Positions 11,533 through 23,775 of a stretch of DNA of 64,000 bases are shown here, piece after piece; positions within the stretch are counted from its first letter, which is position 1; every line of letters begins with the position of its first letter. Position numbers and translations under genes: made by a program. Origin of the DNA: Lepus europaeus (Eukaryota; Chordata; Mammalia; Lagomorpha; Leporidae); NCBI RefSeq assembly GCF_033115175.1, contig NC_084831.1, forward strand, positions 76,641,502 to 76,705,501. Reading direction: 5' to 3'. The notes below the pieces were generated by a model. It was not told the origin of the DNA and searched no databases. It worked only from the letters and a program-made list of their open reading frames with translations.

Positions 11533-11932
11533 TTTTTTTTTTCAAAGAAATCTTTTGTTTAAGGTATACAAACTTCATGCATTTCATAAATACAACTTCA
11601 GGAAAATAGTAATTCTTCCCACCACATCTGCCACCCAACCAATCTTCTTCTCACTCTTCCTCCTCCCACACTTCTTCCTCCTCCCTCTCCTATTCCCAGT
11701 CTTATTTTTACTGAAAACTATTTCTCAATTCACATTATATACAGAAGATTAACTCTATACTAAGTGAAGATTTCAACAAACTGTATTAAAATAAACATTG
11801 TTCTTCCAGTCGAGACAAGGGTTGTTGAGTCATCATTGTATCTCTAAGTTGATTTCACTTCCTGTTTTTTTAAGCTTCCTTTTTTTTAGAAACTTAATTA
11901 TCTTCAAAGAAGAACCCAAAAATGCCACATCT
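11533..11932 (-). mobile_element. L1 3' UTR fragment
   Basis: On the minus strand this reads as a rabbit L1 3' UTR of an older subfamily: 'tttgtttaaggtatacaaac' and 'aatacaacttcaggaaaata' on plus, then a C/T-rich tract (a purine tract in the L1 sense) and 'ttatatacagaagattaact'. A close relative of the 3' UTR at 12,140-12,460 and of that ending near 56,786. Confidence 0.7.
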
Positions 11933-12035
11933 TTTTTTTAAAATATTTTATTTATTTGAAAGAGTTACAGAGAGAGGTAGAGACAGAGAGAGAGGTCTTC
12001 CATCCACTGGGTCACTCCCAAAATGGCCAATCCAA
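11933..12035 (-). mobile_element. CSINE tail fragment
   Basis: Only the 3' part of a minus-strand C-repeat: 'atattttatttatttgaaag', the GA tract and 'aggtcttccatccactgggt'. The body and head are missing. Confidence 0.75.
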
Positions 12036-12460
12036 TGGAACTCCCACTTAAATGATCACTTTAACCTTAAAATGCTATTTTTACCACACAGCTTAAGGGG
12101 ATTTAGGATCCCATGGCAAGTATTTAAACTGTGTCCTTAGAAGTAAGTCCATAGAAATATATGCAGAACTATACAACTTTACAGATACAAACTTCATACA
12201 ACTCATAATTACAACTTTAGGAACATGGTGATCCTTCCCACCATGCTTGCACTCCCACTCAGACCCCCCACCTGCTTCCTTTTCTCTCTGTTATTCCCAC
12301 TCTTATTTTTAACTAAAATTTATTTTCAGTTAACTTTACACACATATGACTAACTCTTTGTTAAGTAAAGTGTTCAACAAATAATGGTATATAAAAAAAA
12401 CTGTTCTTCAACAGTCAAGATAAGGGATATTCAAAATCATTGCTGTTCAAAATGTCTATA
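12036..12460 (-). mobile_element. L1 3' UTR joined to the L1 5' half
   Basis: The reverse complement matches, block for block, the L1 3' UTR at 22,130-22,400: 'tatggacttacttct' and 'acttgccatggga' appear in both. At about 12,460 it passes directly into ORF2 N-terminal sequence, so most of ORF2 is missing. Confidence 0.7.
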
Positions 12461-13400
12461 TCACATCTACAGATTGCCTTTTAGGAGTTCCAATTTCTTG
12501 ATGAAGGCACCAACTGCTATATACTTTCCGCTTAACACTGCTTTTGCTGTACCCCATAGGTTTTGATATGTTGTAGTGTCATCTTCACTTGTTTCCAGAA
12601 ATTTTTTATTTCTCTTTTGATTTCTTCAGTGATCCACTGATCACTCAGGAGCATGTTATTTAATCTCCATATGTTTTCATATGTTCTGGGGATTCATGAA
12701 TTGTTGATTTCCAATTTAATTCTATTGTGGTCAAAGAAGATGCATGGTATAATATCAATTTTTTTTTTAATTCACTGAGACTTGCTATAGTATAGCCGGG
12801 GTTAATCCTAGAGAACATTCCATGGATAGGTGTGAAGAATATATATTCTGTGGTTGTAGGATGGAAAGCTATGTAGATATTTGTTAGGTCCATTTGGTCT
12901 ATATTGATGATTAATTCTGTCGTTTCCTTGCAAATTTCCTGTCTGGTTGATCTGCCCATTGCTGAAAAAGGGGTATTGAATTCCCCCATTACTGTTGTAT
13001 TGGAATCTATGTCTCCCTTTAAATCTATTAACACTTCTTTTTAATAGCCAGTTACCAGATAATTAGGTGTATATGTGTTTATAATAACCACATCTTCTTA
13101 TTGAAATGATACTTTGTCATTACATAGTGCCCTTCTTTTATCTTTTAACAGTTTTTGTGTTAAAGTTCATTTTTTTCTGATATTTGGATTGCTACACCAG
13201 CTCTTTTTAGTTTTTTGCTAGCATGTCGTAACTTTTTCCATCTTTTCACTTTCAGTCTGCAAGTATCTTTCTTGATGAGATGTGTCTCTTGTAGGCAGTG
13301 AGTAGATTTTTTTTTAATCCATTTTTCAGTCTGTGTCTTTTAACTGAAGAATTGATGCCATTTACATTCAAGGTGGCTATTGATAAGTATTGAATTTTCC
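12460..13400 (-). pseudogene. L1 ORF2 endonuclease-domain relic
   Basis: Minus-strand L1 ORF2. One open stretch (12,660-13,034, 124 codons) has the apurinic endonuclease-domain run 'MGEFNTPFSAMGRSTRQE', followed by a TTTEYIFFTP block. The plus-strand block near 13,355 encodes the ORF2 start region (VNGINS type). The sequence stops after about a third of ORF2 and continues as 3' UTR, so there is no reverse transcriptase domain and the copy is dead. Confidence 0.8.
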
Positions 13401-14600
13401 CTGCCAGTTTTTCATTAAATTCCTATTTTCCACTTTGGGTTTCCTTTGTACTTTTACTGGGAGATTTTCTGCCTTCACCTTCTTTCATAATGATAACCAT
13501 GTTACTGTGTTGCTGTCTGTAGTACATTTTAATCATCTTTGTGAGGCTGGACAGGTGGAGAAAAATTCTTTCAATTTATGTTTGTTATGGAAGGCCTTTA
13601 TTTCACTTTATTTCATAAGTGAGAGCTTCACAGGGTACAATATTAAGGTTGACAGTTTTTTTTTCTCTTAGAACTTGGAATATATCTTGCCACTCTCCCC
13701 TAGCCTGTAGGGTTTATGAAGAGAAGTCTGCTCTGATTCTAATTGGAGATCCTCTAAAACTTATTTGGAATTTCTTTTGTGCACATTTTAGAATCTTTTG
13801 TTTCTTTTTTTTTTTTTTTTGACAGACAGAGTTAGACAGTGAGAGAGAGAGACAGAGAGAAAGGTCTTCCTTTTTCCGTTGGTTCATCCCCCAATTGGGC
13901 CATCCTCCACTGCCTTCCCAGGCCACAGCAGAGAGCTGGACTGGAAGAGGAGCAACCAGGACAGAATCTGGTGCTCCAACTGGGACTAGAACCCATGATG
14001 CCAGCACCACAGGCAGATGATTAGCCTAGAGAGCTGCGGTGCCAGCCCTAGGATCTTTTCTTTATGTTTTAGTTTGAAGAGTTTGACAATGTGTTGTGGT
14101 GAAGATCTTTTCTGGTCATGTCTCTTGGGAGTTCTATGTGCTTCCTGTCTTTGAATGTCTCTTTCTTTCACCACATTAGGGACGTTTTCTGTTATTAATT
14201 TACTGAAAAGGCCTTCTAACCTTTTATCATTTTCCATGCCTTCAAAGACCACTAAAAATCATATGTTGGGTCATTGGATTGTATTCTGTGGATCTCCAAC
14301 AGTGTTTTTCAGGTTTTTCATTTCTTCATCTTGTTTTTGATATGACTGTAAAGTTTCCTTTGATTTGTCTTCTAAGTTGGATATTCTTTCTTCTGCCTCA
14401 CTGATTCTGTTTTTAAGGATTTCCACTGCATTTTCTATTAGTTCTTTTAAATTTTTCACTTCCAAGATTTCATTTTGATTTCTCTGTATGATCTCAATCT
14501 TGTGGGAGAAAATATCTTTCATGTCATGTACAGATTTCATTAGTTCATAGATTTTCTTCTGATTACTTCTATGTAATCCTATGATTGATTTTTTAACTCC
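13400..14600 (-). pseudogene. L1 ORF1 relic, split by a SINE
   Basis: Minus-strand ORF1. The open frame at 14,271-14,540 has the coiled-coil run 'LKNRISEAEERISNLEDKSK'. The frame at 13,986-14,252 continues into the RNA-binding and C-terminal domain (NVPNVVKERDIQRQEAHRTP). A minus-strand C-repeat at 13,807-14,048 interrupts the C-terminal domain, and the remainder (KFQISFRGSPIRIRAD) lies beyond it. Frames are broken; no functional protein is possible. Confidence 0.8.
13807..14048 (-). mobile_element. Young-type CSINE with an internal deletion
   Basis: T tract, 'gacagacagagttagacagt', GA tract, then a jump from 'ttcatcccccaatt' to 'gggccatcctccactgcctt', which skips roughly 100 bp of the body, and finally the head 'gctgcggtgccagccc'. 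Flanks resemble an imperfect TSD (agaatcttttgtttc and aggatcttttcttta). Confidence 0.85.
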
Positions 14601-15625
14601 ATTTATGGCATTTATTCAATCTCTCCATCTTCATATTCTAATATTGAAGTGTTATCTTCTTTTGGGGCATATTGTTTTCTTCCTTATTCTTGTTACTTGA
14701 ATTGCTGTGTTTATTATTCAACATTTGTGGAGATACTCATTGATTTCTTCTTTGATTTTCCTTTAGATGGCTTTAAGCTTTGGGCTACACCTCTGAGGAT
14801 TAGTAGAGTGTCCAGTTTTTCAGCGAATACTTAAAGGCATGTGGTGGGTGTGAACATGGATCTCTGTTCAGTGCTCCAGGGTGAAGGTACCCCAGTGGGT
14901 ATAGTATTCATCTACAGTGCCACAAGAATCACAGAAAGGATCTGTGCAGTCCTCAGTGTAAGCACAGATTCCTCAACAATGATCCTCATCAGGGAATCAG
15001 GGAGTCCTGAGTGTGTGGAGACTCCCACAGTGACTGCCCCAAGTCTCAGCCACATCCTGAGTCCTCTCACACAGCCACAGTGTTTTCATAGTCCCAGTAC
15101 ACAAGCCCCCAACAATCACAAGCACCCTACCCCATCAGTTCTCCCTGCCAGACTCAGGCATGTCAGCTGGTTGCTAGGTTCTTGGATGCAAGTAAGTGCA
15201 GTTATAAAATTAGGTCCAATATGGCACCTGTCATCTATTAGGTGGTCAGGTAGAGAGAAATGAGCCCTGCCCCCCTCCATTTTTTTTTCTCCTATAGTTT
15301 GTCAGGTACAGACTTCCCGATAGGGCTCCAAGATGGATTTTTGCAGGCTCTTCTCACAGCTTTATCTCCAGTCATTTGGGCTGCTGCAGAATGGCCCCAC
15401 CTTACTCCAGAGGTTTGCTGAGGTTCTCAGATGCTGGGGTTCTGAGTTGTGTGTGTCCACACCCTCCATATAGATCTGAAGAGTCCCTCTAATGTGTGTG
15501 GAGTTTTCTCTGCCATTTTTTTTCCTAACTCTTCCCTGAGACTGCACTCTCTACACTTTTTTAAAACTATGTTCTCCTAGACTAGAGAAGTAATCTCCCT
15601 CCCTATTTTGCCATCATAATCCATA
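14600..15625 (-). mobile_element. L1 5' UTR
   Basis: GC-richer sequence upstream of the minus-strand ORF1, ending near 15,620 with 'ttttgccatcataatccata'. Position and composition fit a rabbit L1 5' UTR. A 140-codon open frame on the plus strand (14,841-15,263) falls here and has no protein signature. Together with 12,036-14,600 this is a 5'-complete but internally deleted L1. Confidence 0.6.
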
Positions 15626-15666
15626 AATAAATCTTAAAACAAACAAACCAGTAAAAACTAGATGAG

Positions 15667-16000
15667 CGAGTGTTGAGGTGTAGTGGGTGAGGCTGCCACC
15701 TGCCATGCTGGCTTCTTTTATAGATACCAATTTGTGTCCCAGTTCCACTCCCAATCCAGTTCCCTGCTAATAAACTAGGAAAAGCAGTGGAAGATGCCCC
15801 AAGTGTTTGTCCCCTGCCACCCACATGGGAAACCTGGAGGGAATTCATGCCTACTGACTTTGGCCTAGCCTGGCCCAGCCCTGGCCATTGTAGGCATCTG
15901 ATGAGTGAATCAGTGGTTGGAAAATATCTATTTCTCCCTTTTTCTCTATCTCACCTTTTCTTTCTGAAGCTCTGTCTTTCTGATGAATAAATAAATCTTT
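15667..16000 (+). mobile_element. CSINE, old full length
   Basis: 'gtgttgaggtgtagtgggtg' head, 'gaaaagcagtggaagatgcc' body, tail 'gatgaataaataaatcttta'. Diverged. Directly followed by another C-repeat. Confidence 0.8.
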
Positions 16001-16345
16001 AGGAGCCCAGTGTTGTGGTATAACAGGTTAAACAGTATCCTACAATGTTGGGAATCCACATAGGCACAGGTTAATGTCCCAGCTTCTCCACTTCCAATCC
16101 AGCTTCCTGCTAATGGTCTTGTAAACCAATGGAAGATGGCCCAAGAACTTGGCCCTCTGTTACCTACATGTGAGACATGGAAGAAGCTTCTGGCTCCTGG
16201 CTTCTACACGGCCCAATTGTGAGTCTTGTGGGCATTAGGAGGTTACCCAGTGGATGGAAGCTCACTCTTTCTCTTTCTATCTCAGTCTGCAACTACTCTG
16301 CCTTTCAAATAAATAAATAAAAATCATTTTTAAAAATCTTTAAAA
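16001..16345 (+). mobile_element. CSINE, old, in tandem with the previous copy
   Basis: 'ccagtgttgtggtataacag' head, 'ccaatggaagatggcccaag' body, tail 'caaataaataaataaaaatc'. The second C-repeat entered at the A-rich tail of the first. Confidence 0.85.
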
Positions 16346-16570
16346 GAAATACTAGTAAAACTCTTAATTAAATCAATGCACAATAGCATGATAAATATAT
16401 TTAAGAAAAACATAAGATCAACATGTACTTGGCAAAGCTATGTAATTAGATCATAATATATTTTGTCGTTGAGTGATAAAACTATAAAGTATATACATTA
16501 TGAAATAGAGCTCTATATATTATAGCAAATAAATGATTAAGTTTTATGGTTTTTAAGAAGTACTTCTGAG

Positions 16571-16886
16571 GGCTGGCGCCATGGCTCAATAGGCTAATCC
16601 TCCACCTGCGGCGCCAGCACCCCAGGTTCTAATCCCGGTTGTGGCATGGGATTCTTCTAGGCTAGCTCTCTGCTGTGGCCCAGGAAGGCAGTGGAGGATG
16701 GCCCCAGTCCTTGGGCCCTGCACCCACATGGTAGACCAGGAGAGGCACCTGGCTCCTGGCTTCAGATCAGCATGGTGTGCTGGCCACAGCGGCCATTGGG
16801 GGGTGAACCAACGGAAAAAGTAAGACCTTTCTCTCTGTCTCTCTCTCACTGTCCACTCTGCCTGTCAAAAATAAAAATAAAAATAA
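16571..16886 (+). mobile_element. Young CSINE with a perfect 16-bp TSD
   Basis: Young-subfamily head 'ggctggcgccatggctcaat', body and an 'aaaaataaaaataaaaataa' tail. The TSD aagaagtacttctgag lies at 16,555-16,570 and 16,887-16,902. Confidence 0.93.
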
Positions 16887-16902
16887 AAGAAGTACTTCTG
16901 AG

Positions 16903-18300
16903 GACTTCCAAGATGATTGAATAGGTTATAGCAACACTAATATCAGCTGCTCTGGGATATGAAAAGAACAAAGGAAGGACCATACTTCCAGAGGTTTGAT
17001 TGATAGATATTTTAGCAAATAAGTGGAAAACAAAATAGACTGTGGAACAAGAAGATATAAGACAGAGATACTGCTGCAGCCAGCCACATAGCACTGCCAG
17101 CTGGTGCCTGTGAGCCACTATCTTACCACATCAAGGTAGGAAGAAATTGTTTGCACCCCATTGCTGAGGTTTCTCTGGGTAGGAATTCCACAGTCATCCA
17201 CTGACTTTTACTTCAGCCTGGGGAGCTATCTGGTTTCTGAGCAACTGCAGGCTTAGAGCAGGAAAGTTTCCTTGCTTTCTTCCCCTCACACACTCCCACA
17301 GAGTGCCACACTCAGCAGTGAAAAGTCAGTCCCCTCTGTTCTGCTCCTACCACCATCAGAATCATCATCAGAAGAGTGTAACATCTCCTTAGAAGAGAGA
17401 GTAGTCTGCAGGAACCTGTGTCACTGCTCATATTGCCTGAGGGAGAATCTTGTGGTCCACACTGACATTGAGTCTTGTCTGGAGTGCTAGTAGAGGGCAA
17501 GGTGCCCACCTAACCCTGTGAAGGAAGATAATACTGCCTGCTTCCCCCCGACACACACACATAAAGGCTCCCTACATCTAGCAGGATAGATGGGCCATCT
17601 TGATAAGGTGCTTGCAGGAGTAGGGGATTTTATGTGAGAGTGAAATCCATGGTCTTTTCTGACTTTGAGTCTGGCCTGGAGGGTTTGTGGGGAGGCACCC
17701 AATTAAGCCTGTGAGGTGCTTCTCTACACTCCCTCTATCACAGGCAACCATACTCAAATTGTCAAGACAAAACATCGACAGGCTTCAGGCACTGGTAATG
17801 CCCTAACTCTCTCTGGGGACAAAGCAGGCTCACAAAACCGAGTGGATTTCCTGATCCTTGTGCGTGTGGATGCCCTGTGCACTATGACTATGGGAATTCT
17901 GTGACTGCACAGTAGCATGTGGGGGATAGCTGGGTCTCTGGCCAATCATTGTGTCTAGCTTCAGAGGCTAAGAGTTCCCTGTGTTCTTGGGGTAGGTCAT
18001 TGCAAAGAGTTCTCTTCTCACACTTAGGACAGCAAAGATCCCTTGTGTGGTTCATGTGCCTGTATGCTTGGGGTGTGTAGCCACTGTGGACTCACACTAG
18101 GCATTGATCATGTTGGCAGAGAGGAGGGGAAGTAGTGACCACACCAGTCACTGTGATCATACCCTTCCCTACTGCTGACAATAGAGGATATCTAACATTG
18201 CCAACTTGGGTGTCACCCTGGACACCTGAACCAGCCTAAGCACTGACTGGAACTCCCTTGCACATCCCTTCCCCCAGCACATACCTCTGAATGTCCACTG
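16903..18300 (+). mobile_element. L1 5' UTR of a split plus-strand L1
   Basis: Begins near 'gacttccaagatgattgaat', which resembles an L1 5' start, and continues as moderately GC-rich non-coding sequence into ORF1. Short open frames on both strands have no protein features. The remainder of the element is at 18,300-20,520 and about 23,780-27,800. Confidence 0.65.
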
Positions 18301-19440
18301 AAGAAACAGACACTCTACTAAACCACAGAAGCATAGTTCAAAGATAAAAAATATCAGAGCAGGAAACCAACAGGTGGTTCCACAAATGCCTAAAAATAAA
18401 TGTAGAAATATAAGAAACATGAATAAGCAAGACAATATGACTCCTCCAAAAATACAACACATAACTATTAGAATGTGAAGATGAAGAGATTTATGAAATG
18501 TCTGAAAAAGAATTCAAAAGAATGATCATAAGATTATTCAAAAACAATAAGAAAATTAATGAGTTAAAGAAATCCATGCATGACATAAATGAAAAATTTT
18601 GTTAAGAGATAAATATATTGAAGAGAAATCAACTTGAAATATTATAAATGAAGAATCCAATATGTCAAATGAAAAATAAACTGGAAAGCCTTAAGAGAAT
18701 TGATGAGGCAGAAGAAAGAATATTGACACAGAAGACAAACCTTTGGGAATATCCAAATAAGAACAAAAATAAAAAAGAAGAAAAAAATCAGGAAAAATCA
18801 AAATAGTGTTCTATATTTATGGGAATCTATCAAATGAACTAGCACATAGGTCTTAAGAGTTTCTGAATGAGTGTAATGAGAAAATGAATAAAATGCCTTT
18901 TCAGTGAAATAATAACAGAGGATTTCCCCTTGGACTAAAAAAGGTATATCCAAGATGGGAAGCAATTGGTATTCCTAATAGACATGATCAGAAAATATCT
19001 TCACCACAACACATAATAGTCAAGAGTTCAACAGTAAAACATAAAGAAACTATTCTAAAATATCCATGAGAGAAATGCCAGATTATCTTCAGAGAATCTC
19101 CAATTAGACTGATAGCTGATTTCTCATCAGAAACTCTACAAGCTAGGAGAAAATGGAGAGACATTGTGCAACTCCTAAAAGAAAAACAAAACTGTCAACC
19201 CAGAATACTGTACCCAGGAAAACTCTCATTTATGGATGAAGGTGAAATGAAGACCTTCTCAAACAAAACTTGAAAACATTTATCACCACTTGTCCAGTCA
19301 TACAAATGATACTTAAGGATGTGCTACACACAGAAACAGAGAAAGATAGTAATCAACATGAAAGAATATGAAGGCAAAAACTCTCCCAATAAAAGCACAA
19401 AGGAAATCCAAAAGAAAACAATCAGAATATTTATGGAAAA
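18300..19440 (+). pseudogene. L1 ORF1 relic
   Basis: Decayed ORF1: 'gaatgtgaagatgaagagat', the coiled-coil coding run around 18,690-18,730 ('agaattgatgaggcagaaga'), then 'ctgatttctcatcagaaact' and 'ctacaagctaggagaaaatg' near the C-terminus. Numerous stops and frameshifts. Confidence 0.7.
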
Positions 19441-20520
19441 ATTGCAAAATCACTTAATTACTTATCAATAAGAATACTGAAAGTTAATAGCCTAAATTCA
19501 CCCATTAAAAAGGTACAGACAAGCTGAATGTAGTAAAATACAGACCAATTTATTTGCTCCCTGCAAGAAATACACTTCACAAAGATGCATTTCTGAACTG
19601 CAAATAAAAAGATGAAAAAAGATATTCCATGCTAATGGAAAGCAAAATAGAGCAGGAGTATGAATCCTGATATCTACAAAATAGGCTTTAACACAAAAAT
19701 TGTTAAAAGAGACAAAAAGGGTGTTATATAATTTTTAAAGGATCAATTAAACATGAAAATATGATCACAGTGAATGTGTGTGCACACAGTGCCAGAGCAC
19801 CTTGCTATTTAAAACAAGTGTTAGTACATCTAAAGGAAGATATAGACTCCAATAAAATAAAAATGGGACACTTCAACATCCTACTTTCATGAATGAAAAG
19901 AACAACTAACAAAAATTAGCAAAGAAACAACAGAGCTGATCTACACTATGGATCAAATGGATTTAATATCTACAGAACATTTCATCTCTCAGCTGCAGAA
20001 TACACATTCTTTTCATCAGTGCATGGAAGTTTTTCTAGGATAGACCATACGCTAGGCCATAAAGCAAGTATCAACAAATTTAAAATTTGAAATCATATCA
20101 TGTCTTTTCTGACTAGAATGGAATAAAGCTAGAAATTAACAACTTAAGAGATTCTAGAAAGTATATAAACAAATGGAGACTGAACAAACACACTCCTGAG
20201 TGAACAGTGAGTCATAGACAATATCAAAACAAAAATCAAAAGAATTATGGAATGAAAGAAGATGACAACACAATGAATCAAAACATGGAATACAGCAAAA
20301 GCAGTGTTAAGAGGGAAGTTTATAGCAATTAGGGCCTACAAAAAAAATTGGAAAGCACCAGATAAATGATCTTACAATACACCCCAAGGACCTGGAAAAA
20401 CAAAGACAAACCAAACTCAAAGTTAGTAGGAGGTAAGAAATAATTAAAATTGAGAAGAAATAAACACAATTGAAACAAAAAAAAGATAAAAATGATAAGT
20501 AAAGCAAAAAGCTTGGACCA
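19440..20520 (+). pseudogene. L1 ORF2 N-terminal third (endonuclease domain) relic
   Basis: Starts at 'gttaatagcctaaattcacc' and runs through the endonuclease region ('caagaaatacacttcacaaa', 'gaatacacattcttttcatc', 'gatagaccatacgctaggcc') to the linker ('gtgttaagagggaagtttat', 'aagaaataattaaaattgag'). It stops near 20,520, about where the second half of the same kind of L1 begins at 23,780. Confidence 0.75.
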
Positions 20521-21277
20521 AGGGAGGAAGATATCTGCCATGGCATACCAGGTGAAAGGGGAATCTATGGGCCTATAGTGCTGCTGATACAGTGGAAAGC
20601 AGACCTTGGTTAAATGCTTGTAAAGTTCCAAGTGGGCTCCCTAAGATATCAGAGGATGCGAGAAAAAAGGTGTGCCAAGATACTCAGGAAAAAAAAAAAA
20701 CAGAGAGATCCTAAATGAAAGATCTCTGAGAGTGAGATCCCAGTTGAAAGAATAGGCCATCAAAGAAGGAGGTACCTTTCTCTGAAGGGAGGAGTGAACC
20801 TCCACTTTGACTATGACCTTGTCTAAATAAGATCAGAGTCGGCAAACTCAAAAGGCTTCCATAGCCTTGGCAACTCATGACAAGAGCCTAGGGTGATTAC
20901 TGATGCCATAAACAAGAGTGTCACTTTGTTAGGCCAACAACAGGAGTCACTGTACACTTACTCCTCATGTAGGATCTCTGTCCTTAATGTGTTGTACAAC
21001 ATGAATTAATGCTATAAGTAGTACTCAAACAGTATTTTACACTTTGTGTTTCTGTGTGGGTGCAAACTGTTGAAATCTTTACTTAATATATACTAAGTTC
21101 ATCTTCTGTATATAAAGAGAATTGAAAATGAATCTTGAAGTGAATGGAATGGGAAAGGGAGCGGGAGAAGGGAAGGTTGCAGGTGGGAGGGAAAGTTATG
21201 GGGGGAAAAGCCATTGTAATCCATAAATTGTACTTTGGAAATTTATATTTATTAAATAAAATTCTAAAAAATTGGCA
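20520..21277 (+). mobile_element. Rabbit L1 3' end
   Basis: From about 20,690 this is a plus-strand copy of the 3' UTR seen at 8,590-9,206: 'tgaaagatctctgagagtga', 'gaaggaggtacctttctctg', purine tract at 21,146-21,215, 'ccataaattgtactttggaa' and 'tttattaaataaaattctaa'. About 170 bp at its left end (20,520-20,690) I cannot identify. Part of the block separating the two L1 halves. Confidence 0.75.
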
Positions 21278-21284
21278 GGGTGAA

Positions 21285-22430
21285 TTTGTTATTTAACAAT
21301 AGTCACCCTGAATGTAAATGGCATCAACTCTCCAGGTAAAAGACACCGACTACCTGAATGGATTGAAAAAACAGTACCCATTTATTTACTGCCTATAAGA
21401 CCCACATCTCACCAAAAAGATACATTGTAGACTGGAAGTGAAAGGATGGAAAAAGATATTCGTGGCAACAGAAACCAAAAAAGAGCTGGTGTAGCAATCT
21501 AAATATCCTAAAAAATAAATTTTTAACAAAATTTGTTAAAAGAGACAAAGAAGGGCACTATGTAATGATTAAGGGATCAATTCCCAAAAATGGGGAAAAA
21601 ATCGTCCATGTTCATGGATTGGAAGAATTTATCATCAAAATATCCATTCTTCTAAAATTTACCAATTCAATGTGATACCAATCAAAATACCAAAGACATT
21701 CTTCTCAGATATAAAAAAGTCATACTTAGTGAAATAGGGTGGTACCAAAGGGTCAAATTCTGTATGTTCTCCCTGACATGTGATAAACAGAGCACCTAAA
21801 AGGCAACCTATAGAAGCTAAATTGTCACTTTGAGAAGCAATGACTTTGAACAGCTCTTCTCTTGACAATTGAGGAACACTTTTTTTGGTTGTTGTTTTCT
21901 GTTTTGTTTCATTTCCTTTATTGTTTTACTTTTCTTTTAATTATCTTATTTTAATCATCTATTATTCTTTGATACTAATCCTAGAACTACTTACTTAGCA
22001 TAGAGTTAGCCACATGTGTATAAAATTAATTGAAAAAAAAGATCTTAGTAAAAAATAAGGGAAAGAATATGAAAGGGAAGAAAAAGGGAAGTGATAGTAT
22101 GGGTAGAAAGATAGGCAGAGTGGGAAGAATTACCATGATCCTAAAGTTGTAATTGGAAATTTATGAAGTCTGTAACTGTAAAGAAGTATAGTCCTGCATA
22201 CATTCCTATGGACTTACTTCTATGGGTACAGTTTAAAAACTTGCCATGGGACCAATTAACCCCTTGATCTGAGAAGTAAAAATAGCATTTCATGTGTTAA
22301 ATAGATTGCATGTATAGAATTAAGTGTTAAAGTGATCATATAGATAGGATCAAGTGTTAAACTGATCATATAAATAGGACTAAGTGTTTAGTAATAATAA
22401 TAGACAGAATTTAAAAGGAGCAAATGCTAC
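21285..22430 (+). mobile_element. L1 with large internal deletions
   Basis: ORF2 start ('ctgaatgtaaatggcatcaa') and the beginning of the endonuclease domain to about 21,570. This joins directly to a C-terminal ORF2 segment ('tgttcatggattggaagaat', 'gataccaatcaaaataccaa') and then, from about 21,720, to a 3' UTR including 'cctatggacttacttctatg'. At least two segments of ORF2 are missing. Confidence 0.7.
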
Positions 22431-22973
22431 AACATAGGAAGCAGTCCATACAACAGACTCATAGAATGACAAACACATTAAGTAGCACTCTGACCTCAAA
22501 ATCAGCCCCTTAGGCATTCTGGTCTGGCTGAAAAGCCCAGGAGAGCTTTTAAGGCATGGAAAACTGTGACACTGTGGCTAAAAAAGGATCTACATGAATG
22601 ATCTCTGTGGGTGAGACCCCAGTGGAAAAAAGCAACCACCAAAGTAGGATGTGCTTTTCTCTGAAGGGATGAGAGATCTTCCATTTTACTTATGGTCTTG
22701 CAGCATGGTGGATCCAATAAGTCTCCATAGCATAGACAGTGCATGGCAAGAGCCTCGGGTGATCATGGACATCATGCATAAGAGTGTTAATTGTTAAACG
22801 AAAAGAGTCACTGTGCACTAATTTTCCATGCAGGACTTCTGTCCCTAATGAGTTCTATTTTGAGACTTAATAAGAAAATTTGTTCCTAAACAATGATTTC
22901 CTTTTAGTGTATTAAGCGGATTGTATTCTTATGTCTCATAAGTCATAGTTATATCTAAAAGCCTTTTAAAAAT
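22431..22973 (+). mobile_element. Older L1 3' UTR fragment
   Basis: Blocks 'gaatgatctctgtgggtgag', 'gcttttctctgaagggatga' and 'catgcataagagtgttaatt' align with the rabbit L1 3' UTR (compare 20,720-20,960) at lower identity. Confidence 0.6.
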
Positions 22974-22983
22974 GTACCATTCT

Positions 22984-23309
22984 GGCAGGTACCGTGGCTC
23001 ATTGGCTAATCCTCCACCTGTAGCACTGGCACCCCACGTTCTAGTCTGAGTTGGGGCGCTGGATTCTGTCCCTGGTTGCTCCTCTTACAGTCCAGCTTTC
23101 TGCTGTGGCCCAGGAAGGCAGTGGAGGATGGCCCAAGTGCTTGAGCCCCGCACCTTCATGGGAGACCAGGAGGAAGCACCTGGCTCCTGGCTTTGGATCG
23201 GCACAGTGGGCCGGCCGTAGCAGCCAGTTTGGGGGTGAACCAACAGAAAAAGAAGACCTTTCTCTCTGTCTCTCTCTCTTTCTCTCAATAACTCTGCCTG
23301 TCAAAAAAA
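22984..23309 (+). mobile_element. Young CSINE with a 10-bp TSD
   Basis: 'ggcaggtaccgtggctcatt' head, body, CT tract and a short A tail. The repeat gtaccattct lies at 22,974-22,983 and 23,310-23,319. Confidence 0.9.
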
Positions 23310-23319
23310 GTACCATTCT

Positions 23320-23775
23320 TGGGTTCTTCTTTAAGATAGTTAAATTTCTAAAAGGAAAGAGGGGGGAAGGAAGGAGGGAAAAATGAGATAAAAAGAGAAA
23401 AAGAGAAAGGAAGGGGGGGAGTTAAATACCTTAAAGATGCAATAACTTTGAACAGCCCTAATCTGAACTTTTGAAGAACAGGGTTTTTTTTATTTGATTT
23501 GTTTTGTTTTGTTTTGGTTTGTTTTTTAAATTCCTCTCTTCTCTCTTTCTCTTATACAAAGTACTAAACTCTTTACCTGGAATTGAGTTAATTCTCTGCA
23601 TATAAAGATAATTGAAAATAGATCTTGGTAAAACAAACAAGACATGAAATAGGAGAGAGAAGTGGAAGAGGGATGGGAAAGTGGGTAGGAGAACAAGTAT
23701 AGTAGGAAACCTTATTATGTTCCTAATATTGTACTTAAGAAATGCATGCAAATAGATTTTACAAAGATATGCATA
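23320..23775 (+). mobile_element. L1 3' UTR with a purine tract
   Basis: Purine-only tract at 23,349-23,421, 'aaataccttaaagatgcaat', 'gcatataaagataattgaaa' and 'ttattatgttcctaatattg'. It is of the same 3'-UTR type as 21,830-22,200. Confidence 0.6.

Noticed and set aside
12660..13034. 124-codon minus-strand open frame as a host gene
   Set aside because: It is L1 ORF2 endonuclease sequence in an element that lacks the rest of ORF2.
14841..15263. 140-codon open frame on the plus strand
   Set aside because: It lies antisense in the 5' UTR of a minus-strand L1 and has no protein signature.
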